Shown here piece by piece: positions 1 to 8,291 of a DNA stretch of 64,000 nt (position 1 is its first letter; each line of letters opens with the position of its first letter). The DNA is from Zhengella mangrovi (GTDB lineage Bacteria > Pseudomonadota > Alphaproteobacteria > Rhizobiales > Rhizobiaceae): assembly GCF_002727065.1 (NCBI RefSeq), contig NZ_PDVP01000017.1:50322-114321 (forward strand). Reading direction: 5' to 3'. Under the pieces are notes generated by a model. The model was not told the DNA's origin and did no database searches. It saw only the letters and a list, made by a program, of their open reading frames with translations. Both the position numbers and the translations under genes were made by a program.

Positions 1-507
1 ATACTCCGCGTCCAGGCTGTCCGGCGCGATCTGGACGGCCTGTTCCAGCAGGTGACGGGCCTTCTTGTTGTCGCCGAAGCCGATGGGGAAACCCGGAACC
101 CGGTAATAGAGGACGGCAAGACTGGTCGTGGCCCCGGCATCCAGCGCCGCCGGGTCGATGTCATAGGCCTGCTGAAGCAGGTCGCGGGCCTGTTTCGCCA
201 GTCCGAGCGCGGAAAACGCGCTGGCCATGGAAGCCCGTTCGCTGGTGATGATCCCGTCCCAGATCAGCGCCTCGGCGTGCCCGGGGTATTTCCGCACGAG
301 ATCGTCGGCCTGCTTGCCGAGTTCGTTCATCAGCGCGGTCTGCCGGTCGCCTTCGCGCATGGTGAATTTCAGCGTTTCCCATTGTCCGCGGACAGTGGCG
401 ATATCGGCCTGCATGGCCGAAGCATCGTCGGCGCGGGCCGGCTGGCTCGCCAGTGCGCAGGCGAACAGGCCGATGGCCGCGATGGTCTTGAAGGTGAGAC
501 TAGACAT
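1..507 (-). CDS. Secreted TPR-like helical repeat protein (partial, runs off the left edge)
   Basis: The reading frame opens at an ATG at 507 and stays open to base 1, so the C-terminus is missing. The first 26 residues form a signal peptide (basic start, hydrophobic core, ARA|DD cleavage site), so the product is probably periplasmic. The mature part is helical, with two repeats resembling TPR helix ends (LLQQAYDIDPAALDA and LLEQAVQIAPDSLDA). The start overlaps the stop of the upstream SDR gene by 8 bases, which implies translational coupling and makes this the fifth visible gene of the operon that starts at 4051. A role as scaffold or partner for the operon's product is possible but not shown. 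Confidence 0.7.
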   Translation of the reverse strand, partial: MSSLTFKTIAAIGLFACALASQPARADDASAMQADIATVRGQWETLKFTMREGDRQTALMNELGKQADDLVRKYPGHAEALIWDGIITSERASMASAFSALGLAKQARDLLQQAYDIDPAALDAGATTSLAVLYYRVPGFPIGFGDNKKARHLLEQAVQIAPDSLDAEY

Positions 508-1330
508 GGGATGCATCCTCGCTTGGTATTGGGTCGATGGTCCGGGCATGCCCCGGAACGATCGTGCTGGTCCGGGGAGTGACGAAACGGTCCACCATCC
601 GTGGAGCCAGGGCCTGGAGCGCCATGAACAGGCGCTCGGCGGGAGATGGATAGACATGGTCCCTGCCCTGTTCGACGCCGCGCCAGATCTGCCGCGCGAC
701 CCGCTCGGGGCTGTCGGCTTTTCCTTCCGGCACGTAGGCCTTGAGCCGCGCCGCTGCATCGGTGGCAGTTGTCCGGGGTGCGGCATAAGTGACGGCGATG
801 TTGCGTGCACGCAATTCGCGCCGCATGGCCACAGACACGCCCTTCACCGCCGCCTTGGACGCCGAGTACGCGGCGAAATGCGCTAACGGGATCTCGCCCA
901 GCATGGAGCCGATGTTGACGATGCGCGGCGACCGCCCGCGTTCCAGCAGGGGAACCAGGTCACGGGTCAGGAACATGGGCGCCGTGACATTCGTCGACAT
1001 CATGGCCAGGACAGTTTCGTCCGGCATCGCGGTCAGGCTGCCGGCGGCGATCACCCCGGCATTGTTGACCAGGATGTCGAGCCCGCCCCAGGCCGCGCCG
1101 ATGCTGTCGGTGATACCGGCACGCCCGGCTTCGCTGGTGATATCGGCCGGCACGACCAGGTGCACCTGGCCCGGGTCGAGCAGGGTTCGGGTTTCGCGCA
1201 GGGCGTCGGCCCGGCGGCCGCTCAGGCACAGGCTTGCCCCGCGCCTTGCGGCCTCGACGGCGAGAGCGCGCCCGATGCCCGACCCCGCCCCCGTCACCAG
1301 CACGCGCCGTCCATCAAGCGGCCCGGGCAA
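500..1330 (-). CDS. Short-chain dehydrogenase/reductase (classical SDR)
   Basis: NAD(P)-dependent oxidoreductase of the classical SDR family, 276 residues. Visible motifs are the cofactor loop TGAGSGIG (13-20), NNAG (89-92), catalytic Ser142 and the YSASK motif (Tyr155, Lys159). A C-terminal extension of about 40 residues follows the Rossmann core. There is no signal peptide, so it should be cytoplasmic. It overlaps the diiron-oxidase-like gene upstream and the secreted repeat-protein gene downstream, so it belongs to the haemolysin-ligase operon. It probably reduces a carbonyl or oxidises an alcohol on the operon's acyl product; the substrate is unknown. Confidence 0.85.
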   Translation of the reverse strand: MPGPLDGRRVLVTGAGSGIGRALAVEAARRGASLCLSGRRADALRETRTLLDPGQVHLVVPADITSEAGRAGITDSIGAAWGGLDILVNNAGVIAAGSLTAMPDETVLAMMSTNVTAPMFLTRDLVPLLERGRSPRIVNIGSMLGEIPLAHFAAYSASKAAVKGVSVAMRRELRARNIAVTYAAPRTTATDAAARLKAYVPEGKADSPERVARQIWRGVEQGRDHVYPSPAERLFMALQALAPRMVDRFVTPRTSTIVPGHARTIDPIPSEDASHV

Positions 1331-1982
1331 TGTTCGCCTCCTGCCCGAGGTCCTCGAAGATGGCCCCGTAGAGACGGTAGAACATTTTCGACTGGCCGAT
1401 GATCAGGTCCTGCACGTCCCTGTCGGTGAACCCGTTGATGACCGTCTGGAAAAAGGCGACGTGGTCCTGGTCGAGCGCCCCGTGCGAGCGCAGGTAGGAA
1501 AAGCCCTTCTCTTCCGAGGTCCCGAAGCGGGCCTTGAGCGTATCGGCCACGCGGTCAGCCAGCAGCACCGAAAGCCCTTCCAGCACGTGGACACTTCCCA
1601 GCATGGCATAGGGACTGATGCGCTCGACCGCGTAATAGGTGTAGGCCACCATGATCCGGCAGGCCGCCCCCCCTTCTCCGGCCTCCACGGCGGCGGCGTC
1701 ACCGCCAAGCGCCGCGATGTCGTCGAGGATCCACTTCTCGTGGCCCCTTTCCTCTTCCATGTATTCCACCAGCGCATCCTGGTAGCGCTCGTCGCGGGTC
1801 CGCGAGGCCGTCAGCGCCAGGAGCGGGAAAGTGTGCTTCACGTGGTGGTAGGCCTGTTCGAGAAAGGCAAGGTAGGTCTGCAGGCTGGCGCCCTGCGCAA
1901 TGCCCTGCTGGACGATCGGAATGCGGAAGAAGGCGTCGCGTTCGGCTGCGGTTTCGGCCTGCAGGCGTTCATAGAAAGTCAT
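1314..1982 (-). CDS. Haem-oxygenase-fold, iron-containing redox protein (HDO/TenA-like)
   Basis: All-helical protein of 222 residues resembling the iron-containing redox (haem-oxygenase-like diiron oxidase) family that includes the fatty-acid decarboxylase UndA. Candidate metal ligands are Glu78 with His81 (EERGHE), Glu135 (HVLEG), His167 and the D171/H174 pair (HGALDQDH); His47 or Glu42 could complete the set. The start at 1982 is chosen because AAAGG precedes it and the region further upstream lies inside the ligase gene. It overlaps the ligase by 14 bases and the SDR by 17. The context (acyl ligase before, reductase after) suggests oxidation of a fatty or amino-acyl substrate. A thiaminase (TenA) role is less likely because no thiamin genes are near. 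Confidence 0.75.
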   Translation of the reverse strand: MTFYERLQAETAAERDAFFRIPIVQQGIAQGASLQTYLAFLEQAYHHVKHTFPLLALTASRTRDERYQDALVEYMEEERGHEKWILDDIAALGGDAAAVEAGEGGAACRIMVAYTYYAVERISPYAMLGSVHVLEGLSVLLADRVADTLKARFGTSEEKGFSYLRSHGALDQDHVAFFQTVINGFTDRDVQDLIIGQSKMFYRLYGAIFEDLGQEANIARAA

Positions 1983-3483
1983 GATGGCACCTTTCAGAGG
2001 CGGGGGAAATGTCGCCGGCCTGTTCGGCGGCGAGCGGGGAATGGTTGCGCGCAAGAAAATCACGGACCCGCGCGCGGACGATCCGGCCGTTGGACGTGAG
2101 AAGCCCTGCCCGGGCTGCATCGGCAAGCGACAGCGCGGCGATCCGGACCGGAATGGCGAAGTCAGGCAGGTCCCGGCAAAGGGACGTCACCGCCGCCCGC
2201 ATCGCGTCCATCGAACCGTCCGCGATCCAGGCCTCGCCCTGCGGCGAAACGATCAGCAGCGCGTCGAGCGCAGCGCCGTCGCCACCCGTGACAGCGGCAA
2301 GGGCAATGCGCGGATCGGCCATCAGCGCGGCCTCGATCCATTCGGGCGAAATGTTGCGCCCGAAGGACGTGACGATGAGGTTGTCCTTGCGGCCATGGAC
2401 AGTCAGGAATCCGTCCGCGTCGATTGAGCCGAGATCGCCGGTGCGCCAGGCCGGCCCGGCCGCAGTGCCGCCGAGATAGCCTGCCATCACGCCCGCGCTG
2501 GAAACGACGATCTCGCCCTCGTCGATGGCAATCGACACGCCGTCCAGCGGCTGCCCGGCCGTCCCTGTCCGCCGGGCACCCGGACGGTTCATCGCAACGA
2601 CCGAACAGCATTCGGACAGCCCGTAGCCTTCGAACACGGGGATTCCCATGCGTTCGGCCGCCTCCAGCACGGGTGCCGGGACCGCCGCGCCGCCGACGGC
2701 AACGAACCGGAGGCTTGCCGGTGGCGTTAAGCCGAGCGCCTGCAGTTCCCCGACCAGGCTGCGAAGCAATTGCGGCACCAGCACGATCGCCGTCGGCCGG
2801 CGGGATGCCAGAAGCGGTGCCAGGCCGCGCCCGTCACCAGCGGCAACCCGGGACGCGAAAGCCGTGGCGAAATGCGCCCGCGCGCCGCAGAGGATCGGCA
2901 GGAACACCGCGCAGATCGTTTCCAGCAGCATCGGCAGGGGCAGGACCGAGAGGTAGCTGTCGGCGGCCGACCCGCCGCTGGCACTCGCCAGGCCCCGCGT
3001 CACGGCCTCGATCTGGCGCGTCGAATGGACCACGCCCTTCGGCGTTCCGGTGCTGCCGGAGGTGTAGATGACCAGCCGGAAATCGTCGCAAGGCGCCGGA
3101 CACGTGCCGCCTGCCCCGTCGTGGGACAGGGCATGGGCAGGCACGCCGAATCTCGCGGCACGGGCGCGGTGGCTTTCCGTGGTGACGATGGCGTCGATTC
3201 CCGCATCGATGACGATCCGGCCAAGCTGGTCGTCGCTGAAAAACAGGGGCAGCGGCACCAGTGTCCTTCCGCGATGGGCCGCTGCCAGCATCGCGATGAC
3301 GTAGTCGAGGCCGTTGGGGGCGGCGAGGCCGATGGTCGGCCCCTTGTCTTCCATCCAGCGCGCGGCATCGGCCAGCCTGTCGCGCAGGTCACGCCAGGTC
3401 AGCGCACCATTATCGTCGCTGAGCGCGATCCCGCCGGGCCGTGCTGCGGCTTGCCGCTCGATGGCATCAAAGAGAAAGCGCAT
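1969..3483 (-). CDS. AMP-forming acyl ligase (ANL superfamily)
   Basis: 504-residue adenylate-forming enzyme that would activate a carboxylic acid as acyl-AMP and possibly pass it to CoA. The P-loop YTSGSTGTPKG is at 140-150, the A5 motif EGYGLSE near 285-291 and the hinge region GRKDNLIVTSFGRN near 364-377. The A10 position, normally a lysine in 'nGK', reads SNGRIVR with Arg467, so the adenylation step may be altered. It overlaps the haemolysin gene upstream by 17 bases and the diiron-protein gene downstream by 14. It likely supplies an activated acyl group to the GNAT-like haemolysin protein or the diiron protein. The family is certain; the substrate is not. Confidence 0.88.
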   Translation of the reverse strand: MRFLFDAIERQAAARPGGIALSDDNGALTWRDLRDRLADAARWMEDKGPTIGLAAPNGLDYVIAMLAAAHRGRTLVPLPLFFSDDQLGRIVIDAGIDAIVTTESHRARAARFGVPAHALSHDGAGGTCPAPCDDFRLVIYTSGSTGTPKGVVHSTRQIEAVTRGLASASGGSAADSYLSVLPLPMLLETICAVFLPILCGARAHFATAFASRVAAGDGRGLAPLLASRRPTAIVLVPQLLRSLVGELQALGLTPPASLRFVAVGGAAVPAPVLEAAERMGIPVFEGYGLSECCSVVAMNRPGARRTGTAGQPLDGVSIAIDEGEIVVSSAGVMAGYLGGTAAGPAWRTGDLGSIDADGFLTVHGRKDNLIVTSFGRNISPEWIEAALMADPRIALAAVTGGDGAALDALLIVSPQGEAWIADGSMDAMRAAVTSLCRDLPDFAIPVRIAALSLADAARAGLLTSNGRIVRARVRDFLARNHSPLAAEQAGDISPASERCHHDFL

Positions 3484-4051
3484 GACCGGCCTCCGGGCGG
3501 GGAAGGATGACGGGCCGGACCGCGCCGGGATTGGCCAGCGCGAAGACGGCCGGTTCGTGGTCGTAATAGCTGCCCCAGCGCTGGAACCCTGCCACGCGCT
3601 GCCGGTCGGCAGGCGCCAGCATCAGCGGCGCCAGGCCCATGCGGGTCAGCATGCGTGCCAGGCGCCGGGTCAGCGTGAAGAAGCACCAATCGAAGCCGTT
3701 CTGCTGGCCGTAGCGCACGATGTCACCGATGAAGCGCGGCGTCAGTCCGGGATCGCGGCTGGCCAGCGAGGACACCTCGAAAATCCGCTCGCGCGCCACG
3801 AACTGCCCGGTCTGCGCGCCGATGATCTCCTCGACGGCACCATCGAGGTAGCATTCCGAGAAGAACCCGTCGCCGGCAAAACGCAGTCCGGCCGCGCAGA
3901 CGAAGCGCCCGTCCGGGCCGGCCTTCGCGGCGATCGTCTCCGGGAACCCCGCCAGGGACGCGCCGTAACTGGCCAGGAAGACAGAAGAGATGAGGTGTTC
4001 CGCATCGCCGCGGTCGGCGGCCAGACGCCCCAGGATTGCAATCGGATGCAT
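3467..4051 (-). CDS. Thermostable haemolysin family protein (GNAT-like)
   Basis: 194-residue protein that I recognise as the 'thermostable haemolysin' family first named in Vibrio. It shares the GNAT/acyl-homoserine-lactone-synthase type of fold: the segment EVSSLAS before a helix, and FIGDIVRYG and FFTLTRRLARMLTRMG later, fit this pattern. There is no signal peptide, so a secreted toxin role is doubtful and an N-acyltransferase role is more plausible. It is the first gene of a minus-strand operon in which the acyl ligase follows with a 17-base overlap. Upstream (4052-4207) is a 156-base gap that should hold the operon promoter; I see no clear operator in it. Confidence 0.75.
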   Translation of the reverse strand: MHPIAILGRLAADRGDAEHLISSVFLASYGASLAGFPETIAAKAGPDGRFVCAAGLRFAGDGFFSECYLDGAVEEIIGAQTGQFVARERIFEVSSLASRDPGLTPRFIGDIVRYGQQNGFDWCFFTLTRRLARMLTRMGLAPLMLAPADRQRVAGFQRWGSYYDHEPAVFALANPGAVRPVILPRPEAGHALSL

Positions 4052-4207
4052 GCGAGCCCGTCCTTTCGTGTGACGGGTGCAAGCTCGCTTGCGTCGCTTA
4101 CGGGCGGCTTACAGAAACGCGGCAAGTCCATGATGTTTCTGCGGCGGGAATGGGCTGTCCCCTCGCCCCTGTCCCGGAATGCCCGGCGCAACCCGGACCG
4201 ATGGCTG

Positions 4208-4780
4208 TCAGGAGGCGTATCCGAGCCAGGATTCGAGCCGTTCCCAGCTTTCGTCCATGGCGAAGGTCGGCGACAGGAACGGGATGCCCACGTGGCCGAA
4301 GCGCAGCGACAGCTGGCCCTCCGCATGGCTTTCCGTCGCGCCCGCGATGGCGCCGAGATACAGTGCCGAGGCCAGGCCCGTCCGGTCGGACCCGCTCTTG
4401 CAATGAAGCAGGATCGGCTTCGGCGCGTCACGCATCAGGGCGACGAGTGCGCGGGCCTGTTCGTCCGTCAGCTCGCGCTTGGCCTGCATGGCGAAATCCA
4501 CGTGACGGATGCCAAGCGCCTTCGATTCCCGGATTTCGCCGTCATACCACGCGCTGCCGGGCTTGGCGCCGCGCAGGTTGATGACGGTTTTGATCCCGTA
4601 GTCGCGATGGTAGCGGGCAAGGCTGTCCGGAGTGACCTGCGCTGCCCGGTAAAGCTGCCCCGGCAGGACTTCGTAGAAATTGCCCGTCAGTTGCAGGCCG
4701 GCGAGGTAGATCCCGGTCAGGGCCAGCAGCAGCACCGGCAACCCCAGCAACTTCAGGATCATTCGTCTTGAGTGGTTCAT
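4208..4780 (-). CDS. Membrane-anchored dual-specificity/tyrosine phosphatase-like protein
   Basis: 190 residues from an ATG at 4780 with GGAG nine bases upstream; a GTG start at 4822 would add 14 residues but has no ribosome site. Residues 7-27 form one membrane segment, so the catalytic domain is probably in the periplasm or held at the membrane. The signature HCKSGSDRTG (126-135) gives Cys127 and Arg133 of the CX5R phosphatase loop, and Asp96 is a candidate general acid. Such proteins remove phosphate from proteins or lipids; bacterial relatives include exopolysaccharide and phosphatidylglycerophosphate phosphatases. It is separated by more than 150 bases from its neighbours on both sides and seems to be a single transcription unit. 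Confidence 0.82.
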   Translation of the reverse strand: MNHSRRMILKLLGLPVLLLALTGIYLAGLQLTGNFYEVLPGQLYRAAQVTPDSLARYHRDYGIKTVINLRGAKPGSAWYDGEIRESKALGIRHVDFAMQAKRELTDEQARALVALMRDAPKPILLHCKSGSDRTGLASALYLGAIAGATESHAEGQLSLRFGHVGIPFLSPTFAMDESWERLESWLGYAS

Positions 4781-4971
4781 GCTTCCGTCTCCACCGCCCG
4801 ACCGGTCGTTGCGCATCATCACGCTGCGTCATCGTGGCGCTTCTACGGCGGCCCGATGACGGCGGTATGTCGGCAATTCCCCGGTATGTTGAGGCGGCCA
4901 CGCAACCGGACCGCTTCGTCCGTCGAAACGGCCGTGGCGGATGCGCCACGGCCGCGGTTCAGCCTGCGCCG

Positions 4972-5358
4972 TCAGTCGGTCTCGCCGACCTCCTGGCCGC
5001 CATCGTCGTCCTCGGCATCCCGGGCCTGGCCGCTGTCCTCGTTCGCTGCGATCACGGAGACCTTGCCCGTTGCGGTATCGACCGCGAAATCGTGCTCGGC
5101 GCCATCCTGTCCGAGGATGGAGACCTCATAATTGCCGACGCCGTTTTCCAGGTTGAACTGGAGTTCGGACACCTTGCCCGGTGCTTGCGCCAGGGCCGCG
5201 TCGATCGCTGCACCCGCGGACAGTTTCGCCGCGGCCAGCGCCTGCATCTCCTGCGCATCCGCCTGTGCCGATCGTTCGGCCGCAAAGGCCTGCGGGGCAA
5301 GGCCCGCGCCGAGCGCGGCTGCGAGCACGGTGGCGGCAATGGTCTTGGACTTGGTCAT
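4972..5358 (-). CDS. Secreted PepSY-domain protein
   Basis: 128 residues from the ATG at 5358, which has AAGGAG directly upstream; longer frames to 5625 cross the regulatory region and are rejected. Residues 1-27 are a signal peptide ending AFA|AE. The mature protein holds one PepSY-like domain (core near residues 60-105, with the pattern FNLENGVGNYEVSIL) and an acidic tail rich in Asp and Glu. PepSY proteins are small periplasmic domains often found beside two-component systems and thought to inhibit or sense. The gene is divergent from the two DUF347 genes and the response regulator/kinase pair, and shares with them the intergenic inverted repeat at 5441-5527. Confidence 0.85.
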   Translation of the reverse strand: MTKSKTIAATVLAAALGAGLAPQAFAAERSAQADAQEMQALAAAKLSAGAAIDAALAQAPGKVSELQFNLENGVGNYEVSILGQDGAEHDFAVDTATGKVSVIAANEDSGQARDAEDDDGGQEVGETD

Positions 5359-5665
5359 GTGGTTCTCCTTGTGACCGGCCGGCTCCATGCCGGTCCGGTA
5401 AAAGGAAGATGACCCCGCCATGTCACGCCCGCCTTTCCGCAACCTTACGGATTGTTCGGGCTTGTGGCCGGATCTGGGCAACAGGGCGCAGGCCGTTGCG
5501 CCGTCCGGCTTACAAATCCGTAAGGTTCCCGAAAGGCAGCTGACAGGTCGCAAAGCCATAAGGGCATCGTCCGGTCGCCGATGACCGGAGGGACCGTCGC
5601 CCGAGCGCCCGGCCCGTTGACCCATTCATTGCATGGCGGCCGCCCCGGCTGCCGAGGAGAGCGAC
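5359..5665. promoter_or_regulatory. Divergent control region with a 13-bp inverted repeat (putative response-regulator sites)
   Basis: The 307 bases between the PepSY gene and the first DUF347 gene contain AACCTTACGGATT at 5441-5453 and its exact reverse complement AATCCGTAAGGTT at 5515-5527, one facing each gene. The right copy is embedded in the dyad CTTAC-AAATCC-GTAAG (5509-5524); the left copy has only the first half intact. Placement and symmetry suit binding by an OmpR-family regulator such as the one encoded at 7614. This is inferred from position; no binding data are available. Confidence 0.6.
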
Positions 5666-6466
5666 ATGACCACACTTGCCACGACCGCGGGACCGGCATC
5701 GGCCCGGCCGGCAAAACCCGTCTACAACCGCGTCCCGCAGGTGACGCCCGACTTCTGGATCGTCAAGCTGCTGGCAGTCACCGTCGGCGAGACGGCGGCC
5801 GATTACCTCGCCGTCAATCTCGGCCTCGGCCTTCCGGCCACTTCGCTCATCATGAGCGGCTTCCTGATCGCCGCCCTGGTCCTGCAATTCGCCCAGCGCC
5901 GCTATGTCCCCTGGACCTACTGGCTGGCCGTCGTCCTCGTTTCCGTCGTCGGAACGCTGATCACGGACAACCTGGTGGACAATCTCGGCGTCAGCCTGCA
6001 GGCGGCGACGCTCGGCTTCGCCATCGCGCTGGCGGCCACCTTCGCGCTCTGGTTCGCCATCGAGCGGACCCTGTCCATTCACACCATCTACACCTTCCGG
6101 CGGGAAGCTTTCTACTGGCTGGCCATCCTGTTCACCTTCGCGCTCGGCACAGCGGCCGGCGATCTCGTCGCCGAAGGCCTGTCGCTTGGCTACCTCCAGG
6201 CGGGGCTCGCCTACAGCGCCGCGATCGCCGTCATCGCGCTCGGCTACTACGTTTTCAAGCTGAACGGCATCCTGGCCTTCTGGCTCGCCTATATCCTCAC
6301 CCGGCCCATGGGCGCCTCCTTCGGCGACCTGATGTCCCAGGCGAAGGCGGACGGTGGACTGGGCTTCGGCACCACCACGACCAGCCTCGTCTTCCTGTTC
6401 GGCATTGCCGTCGTCATCGCCTACATGACCATCGTTCATGACGGCGACGAGACAAAGCAGGCCTGA
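5666..6466 (+). CDS. DUF347 repeat membrane protein (first of two)
   Basis: 266-residue integral membrane protein of the DUF347/COG4705 family, which consists of four tandem repeats of about 60 residues, each with two membrane helices and a conserved Trp. The four repeat starts are visible as FWIVKLLAVTVGETAADYL, YWLAVVLVSVVGTLITDNL, FYWLAILFTFALGTAAGDL and AFWLAYILTRPMGASFGDL. The conserved Gly...Asp pairs in the helices could line a transport path, but the function of the family is not established. The start at 5666 has GAGGAG nine bases upstream; an in-frame ATG at 5633 lacks one. It is followed by a paralogue and a two-component system on the same strand. Confidence 0.87.
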   Translation: MTTLATTAGPASARPAKPVYNRVPQVTPDFWIVKLLAVTVGETAADYLAVNLGLGLPATSLIMSGFLIAALVLQFAQRRYVPWTYWLAVVLVSVVGTLITDNLVDNLGVSLQAATLGFAIALAATFALWFAIERTLSIHTIYTFRREAFYWLAILFTFALGTAAGDLVAEGLSLGYLQAGLAYSAAIAVIALGYYVFKLNGILAFWLAYILTRPMGASFGDLMSQAKADGGLGFGTTTTSLVFLFGIAVVIAYMTIVHDGDETKQA

Positions 6467-6650
6467 ACCCGGTTTCGTTGCAGGCAGGTCCGCCGTGCCG
6501 GCACCGGATCGCCCACCGGGATCCGCAGCCACGGCCATGGCGGGCCAGACGACCGGGGCAAGACCTGCAACGGGCGGGCCGGGGAAAAACCCGGCCCGCA
6601 TCTCCCCGAACGCCCCATCCTCCCAATCCCTTTTCCTACGGAACAAGTCC

Positions 6651-7481
6651 ATGTACGACAAAGTCCATTCCGGGCCGGCAACCGGCCATGCCACATCGAC
6701 TGCCGCAACCGTCACCAAGATCGCGGAAGTCACGCTGGCCTTCTGGGTCATGAAGATCATCGCCACGACGCTCGGCGAGACGACGGGCGACTTCATCGCC
6801 CAGACGCTGAACCTCGGTTATGTGGCCGGTCTCGGCATCACTGGCGCCCTGCTGGTTGCCGTCATCTTCTTCCAGGTCCGTGCCAGCCACTTTCACCCGG
6901 CCCTGTTCTGGGCCGCCATCGTGGCGACGACGACGGCCGGCACCGAGATCTCCGACATGATGGACCGTACGCTCGGCCTGGGTTACGCCAGCGGCTCCGT
7001 CATCCTGACCGCCGGCCTTCTGGCAACGCTCGCCGTCTGGTACTGGCGCGACGGCAACCTGAGCGTCGACCCGATCCGCCGCCGCGACGCCGAGATCACC
7101 TTCTGGATCGCCGTCGTCTTCTCCAACAGCCTCGGCACGGCCTTCGGTGATTTCCTCGTCGACAACGCCGGCCTCGGCTACGTCGAGGCCGCCCTCGTCT
7201 GCACCGCGGTGATCGGCCTCGTGCTGACCCTCCACTACACCCGCGCGATGAACGACATCGCCCTGTTCTGGATCGCCTTCATCTTCACCCGGCCCTTCGG
7301 TGCCACCTTCGGCGATTTCCTGACCAAGCCCGTGTCCCATGGCGGTCTCGATCTCGGCACGTACAATGCGTCACTGGTCTGCCTGGTGCTGATGACCGGT
7401 ATCGTGCTGGCTTCCGTGCGGAACCATCGCCGGCAGCAGGCAACCATCGGCGCGACACGGCCGCTGGAAAGCGAAAACTGA
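6651..7481 (+). CDS. DUF347 repeat membrane protein (second of two)
   Basis: 276 residues, paralogous to the preceding gene, with the same four-repeat layout: FWVMKIIATTLGETTGDFI, FWAAIVATTTAGTEISDMM, FWIAVVFSNSLGTAFGDFL and FWIAFIFTRPFGATFGDFL. Each repeat has Trp, Gly and Asp at matching places. The start at 6651 is the first methionine after a 184-base gap; the longer frame from 6438 runs through the end of the previous gene. The two copies may form a heteromer or differ in specificity. The pair lies between the operator region and the two-component genes, so it is a likely target of that system. Confidence 0.86.
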   Translation: MYDKVHSGPATGHATSTAATVTKIAEVTLAFWVMKIIATTLGETTGDFIAQTLNLGYVAGLGITGALLVAVIFFQVRASHFHPALFWAAIVATTTAGTEISDMMDRTLGLGYASGSVILTAGLLATLAVWYWRDGNLSVDPIRRRDAEITFWIAVVFSNSLGTAFGDFLVDNAGLGYVEAALVCTAVIGLVLTLHYTRAMNDIALFWIAFIFTRPFGATFGDFLTKPVSHGGLDLGTYNASLVCLVLMTGIVLASVRNHRRQQATIGATRPLESEN

Positions 7482-7613
7482 CCGATATCATGCCCGGTCC
7501 GCGGATCGCCCTTGTGGCGGTCCGCGTTTCAAAATGTTAGGGGCAGGTTTCCCGCAACCCCGGCGCCACCGGCGTCGTCAAATGGCCAAACGAACCCCGG
7601 GGAGCCCGGACGC

Positions 7614-8291
7614 ATGCGACTTCTCCTGATCGAGGATGACCGGAAGACCGCCGACTACGTGCGGCACGGCTTTTCCGAGGCCGGCCATGTCTGCGACGTG
7701 ACCGCGGACGGAACGGACGGGCTCTTCCAGGCGACCCGCGAAACCTATGACGTCATCATCGCCGACCGCATGCTGCCCGGCCTCGATGGCCTGTCGCTCG
7801 TCAAGGCCCTGCGCGCGGCCGGGAACCGTACGCCCGTCCTCTTCCTGACCTCCGTCAGCGGCGTCGACGACCGCGTCGAGGGCCTTGAGGCCGGGGGCGA
7901 CGACTACCTGGTCAAGCCCTTCGCCTTTTCCGAGCTGGCCGCCCGCGTTTCCGCCCTCGCGCGCCGCCCGGCGATGAAGACCGAGGAAACCGTTCTGCGG
8001 GTCCACGACCTGGAAATGGACCTGATCCGCCGCCGTGTCACGCGGGCCGGCAACGACATCGATCTGCAGCCCAAGGAATTTGCCCTGCTGGAAACGCTGA
8101 TGCGCGCCGAGGGCCGGGTGCTGACCCGTACGATGCTGCTGGAAAAGGTCTGGGATTTCCATTTTGACCCGCAGACGAGCGTTGTCGAGACCCATGTCAG
8201 CCGCTTGCGCGCCAAGATCGACAAGCCGTTCGACGTGCCTTTGCTGCACACCATCCGGAGCACCGGGTACAGCCTCCATGCCCCGCGCTGA
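7614..8291 (+). CDS. OmpR/PhoB-family response regulator
   Basis: 225 residues. The receiver domain (1-115) has the acidic pocket Glu7-Asp8-Asp9, phospho-acceptor Asp51, Thr79 and Lys101 followed by Pro. A winged-helix DNA-binding domain follows (about 125-222), with LQPKEFALLETLM and the recognition segment SVVETHVSRLRAKID. The start at 7614 follows GGGGAG. The stop overlaps the start of the sensor kinase by 14 bases, so the two are made together. Its closest plausible targets are the divergent PepSY/DUF347 promoters with their inverted-repeat sites. Confidence 0.95.
   Translation: MRLLLIEDDRKTADYVRHGFSEAGHVCDVTADGTDGLFQATRETYDVIIADRMLPGLDGLSLVKALRAAGNRTPVLFLTSVSGVDDRVEGLEAGGDDYLVKPFAFSELAARVSALARRPAMKTEETVLRVHDLEMDLIRRRVTRAGNDIDLQPKEFALLETLMRAEGRVLTRTMLLEKVWDFHFDPQTSVVETHVSRLRAKIDKPFDVPLLHTIRSTGYSLHAPR

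Noticed and set aside
3467..4051. Secreted cytolytic toxin
   Set aside because: The 'thermostable haemolysin' name would suggest it, but there is no signal peptide and the operon contains biosynthetic enzymes; an acyltransferase-like role is more plausible.
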